A DNA stretch of 63,754 nt, from NCBI GenBank assembly GCA_003353845.1, contig PIVT01000016.1:1-63754 (forward strand), given 5' to 3'. This stretch comes from Pseudomonadota bacterium. GTDB lineage: Bacteria; Myxococcota_A; UBA9160; JADFDR01. The notes beneath the pieces were generated by a model. The model made no database searches. It was not told the DNA's origin and saw nothing but the letters and a program-made list of their open reading frames with translations. The position numbers and the translations under genes were made by a program. How positions within the stretch are numbered: the first letter of the stretch is position 1; every line of letters starts with the position of its first letter. Of the stretch, positions 1 through 7,575 are shown in pieces.

Positions 1-2
1 AA

Positions 3-2153
3 CAAGCCAGTGCCATCTATCACAAGCGCTGGATGAAAGAGTTTGGACGCGACTTTCCCATCTCGGCGGCCAGCGGAGTCATCACTTACAAGGCACCCTT
101 CCTATTGGATGCCGCCAATGTCGTAGCCCAGCGCAAAGGCGATGCCTTCATGGCCAACTTCGGTGCCGTGATGACGGGAGTCAAACCCAAGTCCACTTTC
201 ATGCATCCTAAAATGGCAATTCCCATGGGTGTCGAAGTGGGACGTCAGTTCTTCCTTCAGAAGGTCATGCGTAAATTCCCTTCAGAAGAAGCAGCCTATT
301 TACAGCGCGCCTCGGAGGTCAATTCTCGCGACACGGCCTTCGCCAACGCCATGCTCATTGACCCCACGGTTCGAGCAGAGGATGTGCGCCCTGCACAGCA
401 AGACAGCAGCGCCTATCAAGACCTCTTTCAATTTGCTGGCGGCAATGACAACGCTCGGCGCATCCTTGTGATGTACGGATCGGAGTATGGCTTCTCCAAG
501 GAAGTCGCTGCGGAAACCTGCGCCGCCTTGCTTGAGCAAAGCGTCGATGGGGCCGCGCCTTCCCTGCGCTATGTGAGCACTGCTGATCACGGCATGATCG
601 ATTGGAATGAAACTCACACCTGCCTGTTCATTTGTTCGACGGCCGGAGATGGCGTTCCCCCTGTGCCCGCCAAGCCCTTCTTCGATTTCCTCGAACAAGA
701 AAAGCCCGATCTTTCAAAGCTGCGCTTTTCCACCCTGGCCCTGGGCGACCGCGCCTATCCCAACTTTTGCCGAGCGGGGCATACCTTGCATCAACTGCTC
801 ACACAGTGCGGAGGCCAGGCCCTTCTCCCTGTCTGTGAAGTCGACAACGAGGACTCACAAGCCATCACGAGCTGGCGCAGGCAAATCGCAGAGAGCTTCA
901 CGGAGTCGGCCCTCTGGCAAGGCCTGCCCGAAGAGCCGAACCCCGATGCGTTGCGTCAACGCGCCCGCGAATACTTTGCTTCCGTCGACGCGGGCCATCA
1001 ACAACCCAGCGCAGAAAATCCCCTCACGGCTGTATTAAAGAGCAAGCGACCTTTGTCGACACTCGTGGAAAGCGGGGACAACGAGGTGCTGCATATCGAA
1101 ATCGACTTGTCCCAGTGCAAGAGCGACACACCCTTGTCCTGGGAAGCAGGTGACGCGCTGGGCATCATCCCTTCCAATTGCCCGAAGGAAGTCGATGCTT
1201 GCCTATCCGGCCTTGGGGCAACGGGCGATGAACGGGTTCAACTTCGCAAGGGACGAAACGCGGAGACAGCGAAAACCCTGCGCGAAGCCTTGACCTGCGA
1301 CATGGATATCAAACAGCTCAGCCAAGACCTCTTGCAGCTCTTTATCGACACCCGAGAGGACAGCGCGGCATCCGTCCCGGCTTCCGATCCCGCAAGCTAC
1401 CTCGCTCAACACGAGCTCCAAGATCTGCTGCAGGATTTCCCAAAGTGTGTTGAGAAGCTGGGGGCTCAAGACATCGTGGACAGGCTGCGCCCCTTGCAAC
1501 CCCGGCTGTACTCCATTGCATCATCCATGGAACAAGATTCGAAACGAATTGCTTTGTGCGTTGCAGTGGTGCGTTACGAACTCTCAGGGCGAACGCGAAC
1601 TGGCTTGGCCACCACTTACCTGGCCGATCGAGTGAGCGAAGGTCAGGCCGTTTCCATCTACCTTCACGCCAACCCTGAATTTCGCTTGCCTGCGAAAGGC
1701 TCTGGCCACTCTTGTGTCATGATCGGTGCGGGTACCGGGCTAGCTCCCTACCGCGCGTTTTTGCAGGAGTTGTCCAACTGCTCCAGCAAACGTCCGCACC
1801 TCCTGTTTCTGGGTTGTCGTTATGAAGAACGGGATTTTCTGTACCGCGATGAGTTACAAGCCTGGCGAGACAAAGATGTCGTCAACCTGGTCACTGCCTT
1901 TTCTCGAGATCAAGCGGACAAGATCTACGTGCAGCACCGCATGCGCCAACAAGGCCCTCTCTTGTTCCAGCGCATGGAGTTGGGGGATCATTTCTACATT
2001 TGCGGAGACGCCACGCACATGGCCGTCGATGTAGAGCGCGCCCTGCTTGAAATCGTTCAAGAGAACGGAAATAAGAGTGAGCCCGAGGCCAAAGACTATT
2101 TGGACGAGATGCGCCGAGCAGGACGTCTACAAAAAGATGTCTGGGCGGTGTAA
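3..2153 (+). CDS. Diflavin (CPR/CysJ-type) reductase fused to a flavoprotein-like N-terminal segment, 5'-partial
   Basis: The reading frame is open to the left edge, so the true start lies outside; residues are counted from the Met codon at 33. Residues about 142-290 are a flavodoxin-like FMN domain (VMYGSEYGFSKEVA, STAGDGVPP). Residues about 330-560 are the FAD domain with the connecting region and RLYSIASS at 491. The NADPH domain follows, with GAGTGLAPYRAF at 566 and a YICGDATHMA motif. The protein ends in KDVWAV, the C-terminal Trp region that stacks on FAD in the cytochrome P450 reductase family. The first 120 or so residues (YHKRWMKEFGRDF and on) are not part of a diflavin reductase; they resemble the C-terminal tail of geranylgeranyl-reductase-type FAD enzymes. 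The likely role is NADPH-driven electron delivery to that fused partner. The diflavin call is firm; the partner is an inference. Confidence 0.85.
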   Translation, partial: QASAIYHKRWMKEFGRDFPISAASGVITYKAPFLLDAANVVAQRKGDAFMANFGAVMTGVKPKSTFMHPKMAIPMGVEVGRQFFLQKVMRKFPSEEAAYLQRASEVNSRDTAFANAMLIDPTVRAEDVRPAQQDSSAYQDLFQFAGGNDNARRILVMYGSEYGFSKEVAAETCAALLEQSVDGAAPSLRYVSTADHGMIDWNETHTCLFICSTAGDGVPPVPAKPFFDFLEQEKPDLSKLRFSTLALGDRAYPNFCRAGHTLHQLLTQCGGQALLPVCEVDNEDSQAITSWRRQIAESFTESALWQGLPEEPNPDALRQRAREYFASVDAGHQQPSAENPLTAVLKSKRPLSTLVESGDNEVLHIEIDLSQCKSDTPLSWEAGDALGIIPSNCPKEVDACLSGLGATGDERVQLRKGRNAETAKTLREALTCDMDIKQLSQDLLQLFIDTREDSAASVPASDPASYLAQHELQDLLQDFPKCVEKLGAQDIVDRLRPLQPRLYSIASSMEQDSKRIALCVAVVRYELSGRTRTGLATTYLADRVSEGQAVSIYLHANPEFRLPAKGSGHSCVMIGAGTGLAPYRAFLQELSNCSSKRPHLLFLGCRYEERDFLYRDELQAWRDKDVVNLVTAFSRDQADKIYVQHRMRQQGPLLFQRMELGDHFYICGDATHMAVDVERALLEIVQENGNKSEPEAKDYLDEMRRAGRLQKDVWAV
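2089..2149 (+). repeat. Direct repeat copy 1 (3' end of the diflavin reductase gene)
   Basis: Bases 2089-2147 match 4000-4058 at 58 of 59 positions (single difference at 2108/4019). Similarity continues to the stop codon, with 61 of 65 bases identical through 2153/4064. The repeat encodes the last 20 residues of the reductase. It resembles an attachment-site duplication left by an element that integrated into a gene's 3' end. Confidence 0.85.
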
Positions 2154-2200
2154 CCGAGCCCATTTGACAGGGGCTCTCCTACTCTTGTATCAAACTCAGG

Positions 2201-3877
2201 ATGAGCACCCCACACGAGAAGAAGCCAACACCTCCGGCGGAGGCCAAGAAGAAGCGAAGGCGACGACGCAGACGGCGTCCTTCGGAGGCCAGCGGCGCCG
2301 CCGCCGAGCTGCTCGCTCAAAAGAACGCGAAGATCGACACGGAGAAGGACGCCGACGCGCCGCTCAGCGAGGAAGAGGTCGAGGCGCTCCGTCGCTATTT
2401 TCGCTTTCTGCAAGCAAATCGAAAGATCTTGCGCCTGCGCGTGAACGCCGCCGAGGACCTGCTCTTGAACGGCGTGCGCGAGCCGACGCATCGGGGTGTC
2501 TGTCAACACCTGCTGGCCAAGGTCGAACGCAGCGCGGTGATCAGCGCGGTAGAGAAGCTGGAGCCCGCCGCGGCCGCGAAGCTCCTGGGCGGGATCATCG
2601 GCTTCTCGCCAGAAATCGAATACGTCCTGCTATTTCTCGAACGGGTCCAGCGCTCCGCCTCGCAGGCCGAAGCGACGGCCGCGCTCTCCCAGGCCCTGCG
2701 ACAGATCGACTTCAGCAAAGTCAGCGACGCCCAGATGCGAAGAGTGCTCGGTCTGCTCGCCGAACTCTTCGGCGAGCAAGAGCGTCCGCAGCTCCTACTG
2801 GGGCTTCTGGAGAGCCGTAGCTTCCGCACGGCCTTCGACAGCTCCATGCCTCAATTACCAGAGTCACTGGCTCAACTGGTGATCCCGCTGCGAGCGGCGC
2901 AATCAGCCATCCTGCACGGCAAGAAGGATCACTTTGAACCAGACGTTCTGAGCCAGGGCATTTTGTACCTGCTGGACGCCGATGACCGCACCCTGCTGCG
3001 CCATCCGCCCGAGGTGCGTCAGCGACTCTTCTCCGCGGGCGTTCAAGTCTGCGCAAACAACGACCACTCCCTTCATCGGGGCTTGAAGACCCTGCTTCGC
3101 AGCTTCGAGGATTCCAAACGGCGACACAGCGAGTTGGGGATGGCGTTGGCTCGGCACTTCCTCGCCGCTCAAGAGGACAAGGAAGCGCGCAAGCTCTTGA
3201 AGGCGCTCTCCGACGCACACCCTGACTTCCGGCTCCCTGCGCGTTGGCTCGAAATTCTCGACGCGCCACGCATCGATCGTTTCGCCCTCTCCAAGCGTTC
3301 GAAACCCACGCAGGATGCGTCGGGACAGCATCGCAGGACACCCGCCGTCTGGCTCGACACGATGCGAGCGATATGGCTTCAGGTGGGGTCGGACGACGGC
3401 GTCGAAACACATCTTGCAACGGCGCAGCTACTCAATGAGCTTTGCATTCCCGGGGTGGCCCCGCTGCTTCACAGCGGGACCACGGAAGAAGGCGCGCCCT
3501 ATTTCACCCAACCCGATCCGGGTCAGGAGCTGGGTCAGGCACTCACGCACAAGGGCGGATTGTCGTTGGAAGAGGCCATGCGGATGTGCCGGGAAGCCAC
3601 CGGCATTCTCGCTGCCCTGGCCTCGGCCGGAGTCGTCCTGCCCGACGCACATTCGCGACGCTTCGCGCTCGACGAGGGCCGCCGGCTCTGGCTCATGGAC
3701 GTAAGTGGTGGACAGCAAGGTTCGGCCGAAGCGGCCCATCTCGAGTTGGCGCGGGGGCTCTGCCAGTTTGTGCTGAATCGCGCGCGCCGTTACATCCCAC
3801 CCCAGGAGGCTGTGCAGGCCCTGGAGAGATCGAAGAGCTTCGCTCAATTGGCGCGAGCTCTCGAACCCTGGGCGTGA
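2201..3877 (+). CDS. Basic-tailed protein with a C-terminal pseudokinase-like domain
   Basis: This is a 558-residue soluble protein. Residues 7-27 are a strongly basic tail (KKKRRRRRRRRP), residues about 55-370 are predicted mainly helical and unrecognised, and residues about 380-556 look like a degenerate protein-kinase fold. There, ELCIPGVAPLLHSG (413-426) resembles the kinase beta4-beta5 region. VLPDAHSRRF (479) stands where the HRDxKxxN loop would be, and LWLMDVSGG (496) where DFG would be. The catalytic Asp and Asn are not recognisable and no glycine-rich loop or Lys is evident, so activity is unlikely. Codon use is visibly richer in G+C than in the flanking genes. The gene sits alone between two copies of the reductase gene's 3' end, which suggests acquisition. 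The kinase relation is an inference from pattern only. Confidence 0.6.
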   Translation: MSTPHEKKPTPPAEAKKKRRRRRRRRPSEASGAAAELLAQKNAKIDTEKDADAPLSEEEVEALRRYFRFLQANRKILRLRVNAAEDLLLNGVREPTHRGVCQHLLAKVERSAVISAVEKLEPAAAAKLLGGIIGFSPEIEYVLLFLERVQRSASQAEATAALSQALRQIDFSKVSDAQMRRVLGLLAELFGEQERPQLLLGLLESRSFRTAFDSSMPQLPESLAQLVIPLRAAQSAILHGKKDHFEPDVLSQGILYLLDADDRTLLRHPPEVRQRLFSAGVQVCANNDHSLHRGLKTLLRSFEDSKRRHSELGMALARHFLAAQEDKEARKLLKALSDAHPDFRLPARWLEILDAPRIDRFALSKRSKPTQDASGQHRRTPAVWLDTMRAIWLQVGSDDGVETHLATAQLLNELCIPGVAPLLHSGTTEEGAPYFTQPDPGQELGQALTHKGGLSLEEAMRMCREATGILAALASAGVVLPDAHSRRFALDEGRRLWLMDVSGGQQGSAEAAHLELARGLCQFVLNRARRYIPPQEAVQALERSKSFAQLARALEPWA

Positions 3878-3878
3878 G

Positions 3879-4064
3879 CGAGTTCCTTTCGAGGACAAGC
3901 GACTGGGTCGATTCGTAGATCAGGTAGGCGTCCATGTACTCGCCCACTTCGCGGCAGCCATGGCCTCATCCGCGGAAGATGTCAAACTCTGCGCGCTGAC
4001 CAAAGACTATTTGGACGAAATGCGCCGAGCAGGACGTCTACAAAAAGATGTCTGGGCGATTTAG
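3879..4064 (+). pseudogene. Orphan 3' gene fragment ending in the duplicated reductase tail
   Basis: An open frame runs from just after an in-frame stop (3876-3878) to TAG at 4062-4064. Its last 20 codons encode KDYLDEMRRAGRLQKDVWAI, the same tail as the diflavin reductase. The preceding 40 or so codons do not resemble the reductase, and the FAD/NADPH core is absent, so this is a remnant and not a gene. Codon differences from copy 1 are synonymous or conservative (GAG/GAA, Val/Ile, TAA/TAG), which suggests that both tails once lay in working genes. Confidence 0.6.
4000..4060 (+). repeat. Direct repeat copy 2 (duplicated reductase 3' end)
   Basis: Partner of the repeat at 2089-2149, 1,911 bp downstream in the same orientation, with one mismatch over the 59-bp core. 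Together they bracket the pseudokinase gene. No integrase or transposase gene lies between them. Confidence 0.85.
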
Positions 4065-4083
4065 ACTCACGCACACGAGAGGA

Positions 4084-4758
4084 TCAGCGCTCGCTTTGGG
4101 CTCCGCGAATGATTTGATCCACGACGCTGCTGAAGAGGGGAGACATATCTCCCGTGGTAAAATAAGGCAGGAAGCTTTCAATCTCCGAACGCTCATCGGG
4201 GCCCAGTGAAGCCAAGGCGATCTCGTATTGCTCTTGCGGCGTTTCTTCCTTGGGCACCTGCCTGGCCGCAATCTCCATGCTGGCAAAACCGATGGTCGTC
4301 CAGAGCAACCCATCTGCAATTTGGGCTGCCCGCGGCACCTCGAACCCTGCGCCATGTAAAATCTGAATGGCGCCACGCGCGGCCAATAAAAGTTGGGGGG
4401 AGCCGTGATGCTGCCGGCTCATGAGTTCCAGCGCCTCGGGATAAGTCATCATTTGCTCGCGCAAGGAATGCGCCCAATGCGCCAGTTGTTCCTGCCAGCT
4501 CCCAGAAACCGGGTCATCGACCACCAGCTTCTCCAACGCCAGACCCGAAATCCCAATGAGCAGTTCATCTTTGTCGCGGACGTGGGTGTAGAGGGACATG
4601 GCGCCCGTGCCCAGCGCTTCGGCCACAGCGCGCATGGTGAGGGCCTCTCGGCCCTGGCTGCGCAATAAGTCATACCCGGCTTGCAAAATCTGAGCGCGGG
4701 TCAGCTTGGGCGGCCTGCCTCTGCGTTTGGGCGGCTGGGGAATTTCAGATTGCGCCAA
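4084..4758 (-). CDS. TetR/AcrR-family transcriptional regulator
   Basis: This is a 224-residue repressor-type protein. Residues 10-17 (PKRRGRPPK) form a basic AT-hook-like arm. Residues about 18-62 hold the TetR helix-turn-helix (ILQAGYDLLRSQGREALTMRAVAEALG, then LYTHVRDKDEL). The rest is the ligand-binding helical domain. The start is TTG at 4758 with GGGAG six bases upstream; no in-frame ATG lies between the upstream stop and the HTH. It is divergent from the sulfotransferase gene, with a candidate operator between them, so it probably controls itself and the sulfotransferase-DUF1214 genes in response to a lipophilic ligand. The family call is firm and the target is inferred. Confidence 0.88.
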   Translation of the reverse strand: MAQSEIPQPPKRRGRPPKLTRAQILQAGYDLLRSQGREALTMRAVAEALGTGAMSLYTHVRDKDELLIGISGLALEKLVVDDPVSGSWQEQLAHWAHSLREQMMTYPEALELMSRQHHGSPQLLLAARGAIQILHGAGFEVPRAAQIADGLLWTTIGFASMEIAARQVPKEETPQEQYEIALASLGPDERSEIESFLPYFTTGDMSPLFSSVVDQIIRGAQSER

Positions 4759-4808
4759 TGACGTCTTCTCCCGCGGCTTCTAGTATTATTGAACAGCTGA
4801 TTCTATTT

Positions 4809-4821
4809 TACGTACATCGTA
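4809..4821. promoter_or_regulatory. Candidate TetR-type operator
   Basis: TACG-TACAT-CGTA is a short inverted repeat (4-bp arms, 5-bp spacer) lying immediately upstream of the -35 element of the sulfotransferase promoter, inside the divergent region next to the tetR gene. Position favours an operator. The arms are short, so this is tentative. Confidence 0.35.
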
Positions 4822-4849
4822 TTGAAATGTTAAGAAACCACAGTATGCT
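4822..4849 (+). promoter_or_regulatory. Sigma-70-type promoter for the sulfotransferase gene
   Basis: A -35 TTGAAA (4822-4827) and a -10 TATGCT (4844-4849) are separated by 16 bp. This would start transcription near 4856, about 50 bases before the ATG at 4909. Confidence 0.5.
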
Positions 4850-4908
4850 CCATTCCGCCAGTCTGATCACCAGTTCCATAGAGAGTGTAAACCCAGCGGG
4901 AGCCCCAA

Positions 4909-6168
4909 ATGACCTCTAGCCAGCTACCTCCTCCTCATCGCCCCCTTCCGTTGCGCCTGCTCAACGCCATGGGGCGCGGTCTCGAAGAGCTGGGCATCCG
5001 GCCCATGAGATTTGACGACACGAAGCTATTGAAGGCGGCTCAGAAGAAGACGGGCTTGCAGGATTTTGGTGATGACCGATTCCTCAGCGGCCTGCGTGTA
5101 CTCACACAGGCCATCGAGTCCGAAGCTCGCCCCACGTTGACGGGACGCATCTTGGGGCAGCGCCAATTTCTCGATTTGTTGACTTACCGTTTGCAACTCA
5201 TCGAGCACTGGAAGAAGCATCCTGAAATTGCCGAAGAAAAAATCAAACGACCGCTCTTCGTGGTTGGACTCCCCCGCACCGGTACCACCATCTTGCACTC
5301 CTTATTGGGCCAGGACCCCACCATACGCACACCTCTTTCCTGGGAAGTCGCCATGCCCTTTCCCCCACCCGAGGCCGCCACGTTCACGACAGATCCGCGC
5401 ATTGCCCAAACGGACAAGAACCTCGACATTTTTCGTTGGCTGGCACCCAACTTTGAAACCATTCATCCCATGGGCGCGGTACTGCCCCAGGAATGCATCA
5501 CCTTTACGACATTCGATTTTCACAGCATTCAGTTTGAGGTGAGCTTCAACGCGCCTTCCTATCAACAATGGTATTTAGAGCACGACCCCAGTGGTGTTTA
5601 CGCCTTCCACCATCAGTTTTTGCGCCACTTGCAACACCACGTGCCCGGCGAGCAATGGGCCTTGAAAACACCGGCACATCTGAATTACCTGGACACCCTG
5701 TTCGACGAGTATCCCGACGCACTCATTGTGCAAACCCATCGCGACCCACTGGCCGTCATTCCCTCCATCTGCAGCCTGCTCTACACCATGCGCTGCGCGT
5801 TCACAGATCACCCCGATCCTATTGAAATCGGGCGCCAACAAAGCCTGCAATGGTCGACCTATCTCAATGCGGGTATGCATGTTCGCGACAGTCTCCCGGA
5901 AAAGAGCAACCAGTTTTTTGATATCTACTTCGAAGAAGTCATCGAAGACAGCATTCATTGTGTCCAACGCATCTACGAACACTTCGAGATGGATTTTTCA
6001 TCCGAAGCCAAAGACTGCATGACCGATTTCCTGGCCGAGAACCAACGTCACAAGCACGGCGTCCACAAATACACCTTGGAAATGTTTGGCTTGGACGAAG
6101 ATGAGCTCACGGATCTGTTTGCGGAGTACTGCCAACGATTTAATATCAAGCGCCAACACAAGGCGTGA
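4909..6168 (+). CDS. Sulfotransferase family protein (PAPS-dependent, Sulfotransfer_3 type)
   Basis: This is a 419-residue cytoplasmic enzyme predicted to move sulfate from PAPS to a hydroxyl group. The 5'-phosphosulfate loop is VVGLPRTGTT (118-127), followed by HSLLGQDP. The 3'-phosphate-binding segment is LIVQTHRDPLAVIPS (about 262-276). Both match the sulfotransferase_3 family, whose bacterial members act on lipids, carbohydrates or small molecules; the acceptor here cannot be read from sequence. The gene starts a likely two-gene operon: the stop is followed by AAGGAG and the next start, 14 bases on. Divergent TetR control is likely. Nearby oxidoreductases and MMPL exporters favour a lipid or terpenoid acceptor, by inference. 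Confidence 0.85.
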   Translation: MTSSQLPPPHRPLPLRLLNAMGRGLEELGIRPMRFDDTKLLKAAQKKTGLQDFGDDRFLSGLRVLTQAIESEARPTLTGRILGQRQFLDLLTYRLQLIEHWKKHPEIAEEKIKRPLFVVGLPRTGTTILHSLLGQDPTIRTPLSWEVAMPFPPPEAATFTTDPRIAQTDKNLDIFRWLAPNFETIHPMGAVLPQECITFTTFDFHSIQFEVSFNAPSYQQWYLEHDPSGVYAFHHQFLRHLQHHVPGEQWALKTPAHLNYLDTLFDEYPDALIVQTHRDPLAVIPSICSLLYTMRCAFTDHPDPIEIGRQQSLQWSTYLNAGMHVRDSLPEKSNQFFDIYFEEVIEDSIHCVQRIYEHFEMDFSSEAKDCMTDFLAENQRHKHGVHKYTLEMFGLDEDELTDLFAEYCQRFNIKRQHKA

Positions 6169-6182
6169 AGGAGACACGAGAC

Positions 6183-7403
6183 ATGAGTGACGACAACGCT
6201 GCAGCTTCCAATACAGACGCACCAGACGCAACAGACGCATCGGCCAGCCTGGCCGCATGGAAGCAGCTTCTCACTCGTCTAGCCGAGGCCGGTGAAACCA
6301 TCTGCAGTCCAACGGGAGCCCGAACGCCCCAAGAGCGCGCCGAGGGCTTCCGCTACCTCACCCGACTCGTGGGCGCCGGGCTCGATATGCACTTGGAGCA
6401 AGCCGACCCCGCGCGGCCTTTCTTCACTGACATGCTGACGCCCACGCGAAAGTTCTTGGGAGACAACCCCGACACGCGCTACGACTACGTCCCCTTGGAC
6501 GGTAGTCATGCCTATCGCGTATGGGGAAACCGCGACGACTCTGTCTACCTGGCGCTGTGTGTCTATGGAAAGAAGCCCGACGGCAACCCCAACATCGGCG
6601 GCAACCTTTCCGATGTAGACATGCACTTTGAGAGCGATGGTTCCTTTGAAGTGTTTTTGTCAGCTGAAAAACCAGCGGGCGCCAAGAACTGGCTCCAACT
6701 GAATTCTGAAACGACCTCCATGGTTGTTCGGAAGTACTTCATGGAGCCCACAAAAACAACAGTCGCGAATATCCAGATCAAAGCCTTGGATGAGGCAGCG
6801 CCTCTGGCCCCTTACACCGAAGAAGAGTTAGCGAAACGCCTGGGGACTGTGGGGAACTTTGTGGCGGACACCTCGTCCATGGCGGCGGCACTCAGCGTCT
6901 TTGCCGCCTTGAACTCAGTAACGGGCGATGCCACTGAAGAGTATGTGGCCTTGCAAGTGGTGGATGGCGAAATGAAGGCAGGCGAAACAAAGTCTGCGCA
7001 GGAGCTCGCCGCCTCCATCGACCCGAAGATCATCGCCGCACATTTGCCGACACCCGACATTCAGTACGCCGGGGCCTGGTGGAAAATTCGCGATGGCGAA
7101 GCCGTGGTCGTCGAGGGCAAGCCTCCCAAGGCGCGCTATTGGTCCGTTCAAATTTTCAACCGCTGGTTGGAATCGCCCGACTATCGCCACCTCCCCGTGT
7201 CCCTGAACCACGGGCAAGTGGAATTGGAGCCCGATGGTTCTTTCCGAATCCTGATCTCCAACGAAAACCCGGGCGTATCCAACTGGATCGACGCATCGGG
7301 CTATCAGGAAGGGCAAGTCTGTTGCCGTGCCTTGATCGCCGAAGAGCCCTTGGAAGTGAAATTCCGCGTGGCCAAGCTTTCGGAACTCTTTCCGGCGAGC
7401 TGA
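6183..7403 (+). CDS. DUF1214-domain protein
   Basis: This is a 406-residue protein of unknown biochemical role. The C-terminal part (about 285-395) is a DUF1214 beta-rich domain, with YAGAWWKIRDGEAVVVEG, ARYWSVQIFNRWLES and PDGSFRILISNENPG. The N-terminal third is helical, with FRYLTRLVGAGLDM. No signal peptide or membrane segment is seen. The ATG at 6183 is chosen because AAGGAG (6168-6173) lies nine bases upstream; an in-frame GTG at 6165 overlaps the previous stop but has poorer spacing. It follows the sulfotransferase with a 14-base gap, so the two are probably co-transcribed. DUF1214 proteins often accompany lipid or steroid oxidoreductases, but no activity is assigned here. Confidence 0.82.
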   Translation: MSDDNAAASNTDAPDATDASASLAAWKQLLTRLAEAGETICSPTGARTPQERAEGFRYLTRLVGAGLDMHLEQADPARPFFTDMLTPTRKFLGDNPDTRYDYVPLDGSHAYRVWGNRDDSVYLALCVYGKKPDGNPNIGGNLSDVDMHFESDGSFEVFLSAEKPAGAKNWLQLNSETTSMVVRKYFMEPTKTTVANIQIKALDEAAPLAPYTEEELAKRLGTVGNFVADTSSMAAALSVFAALNSVTGDATEEYVALQVVDGEMKAGETKSAQELAASIDPKIIAAHLPTPDIQYAGAWWKIRDGEAVVVEGKPPKARYWSVQIFNRWLESPDYRHLPVSLNHGQVELEPDGSFRILISNENPGVSNWIDASGYQEGQVCCRALIAEEPLEVKFRVAKLSELFPAS

Positions 7404-7575
7404 GGCACCCTATTGCCTCTCGACTCGGTGAATCAGGGGAAACCCATCTTACCCCCTGCGGGTAATCAGCTCTCAATGTCTGGTGCGGTGCGTTGAAATC
7501 GCTACCGTTGACCCCTCATTTATTTCCGTATCGTTTTCAAACCATGAGTTCATCCCATCTTAGAGAGGTTTAGAC

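Noticed and set aside
7402-7419. GAGGCA/TGCCTC hairpin after the DUF1214 gene as a terminator
   Set aside because: The stem is only 6 bp and no T-run follows.
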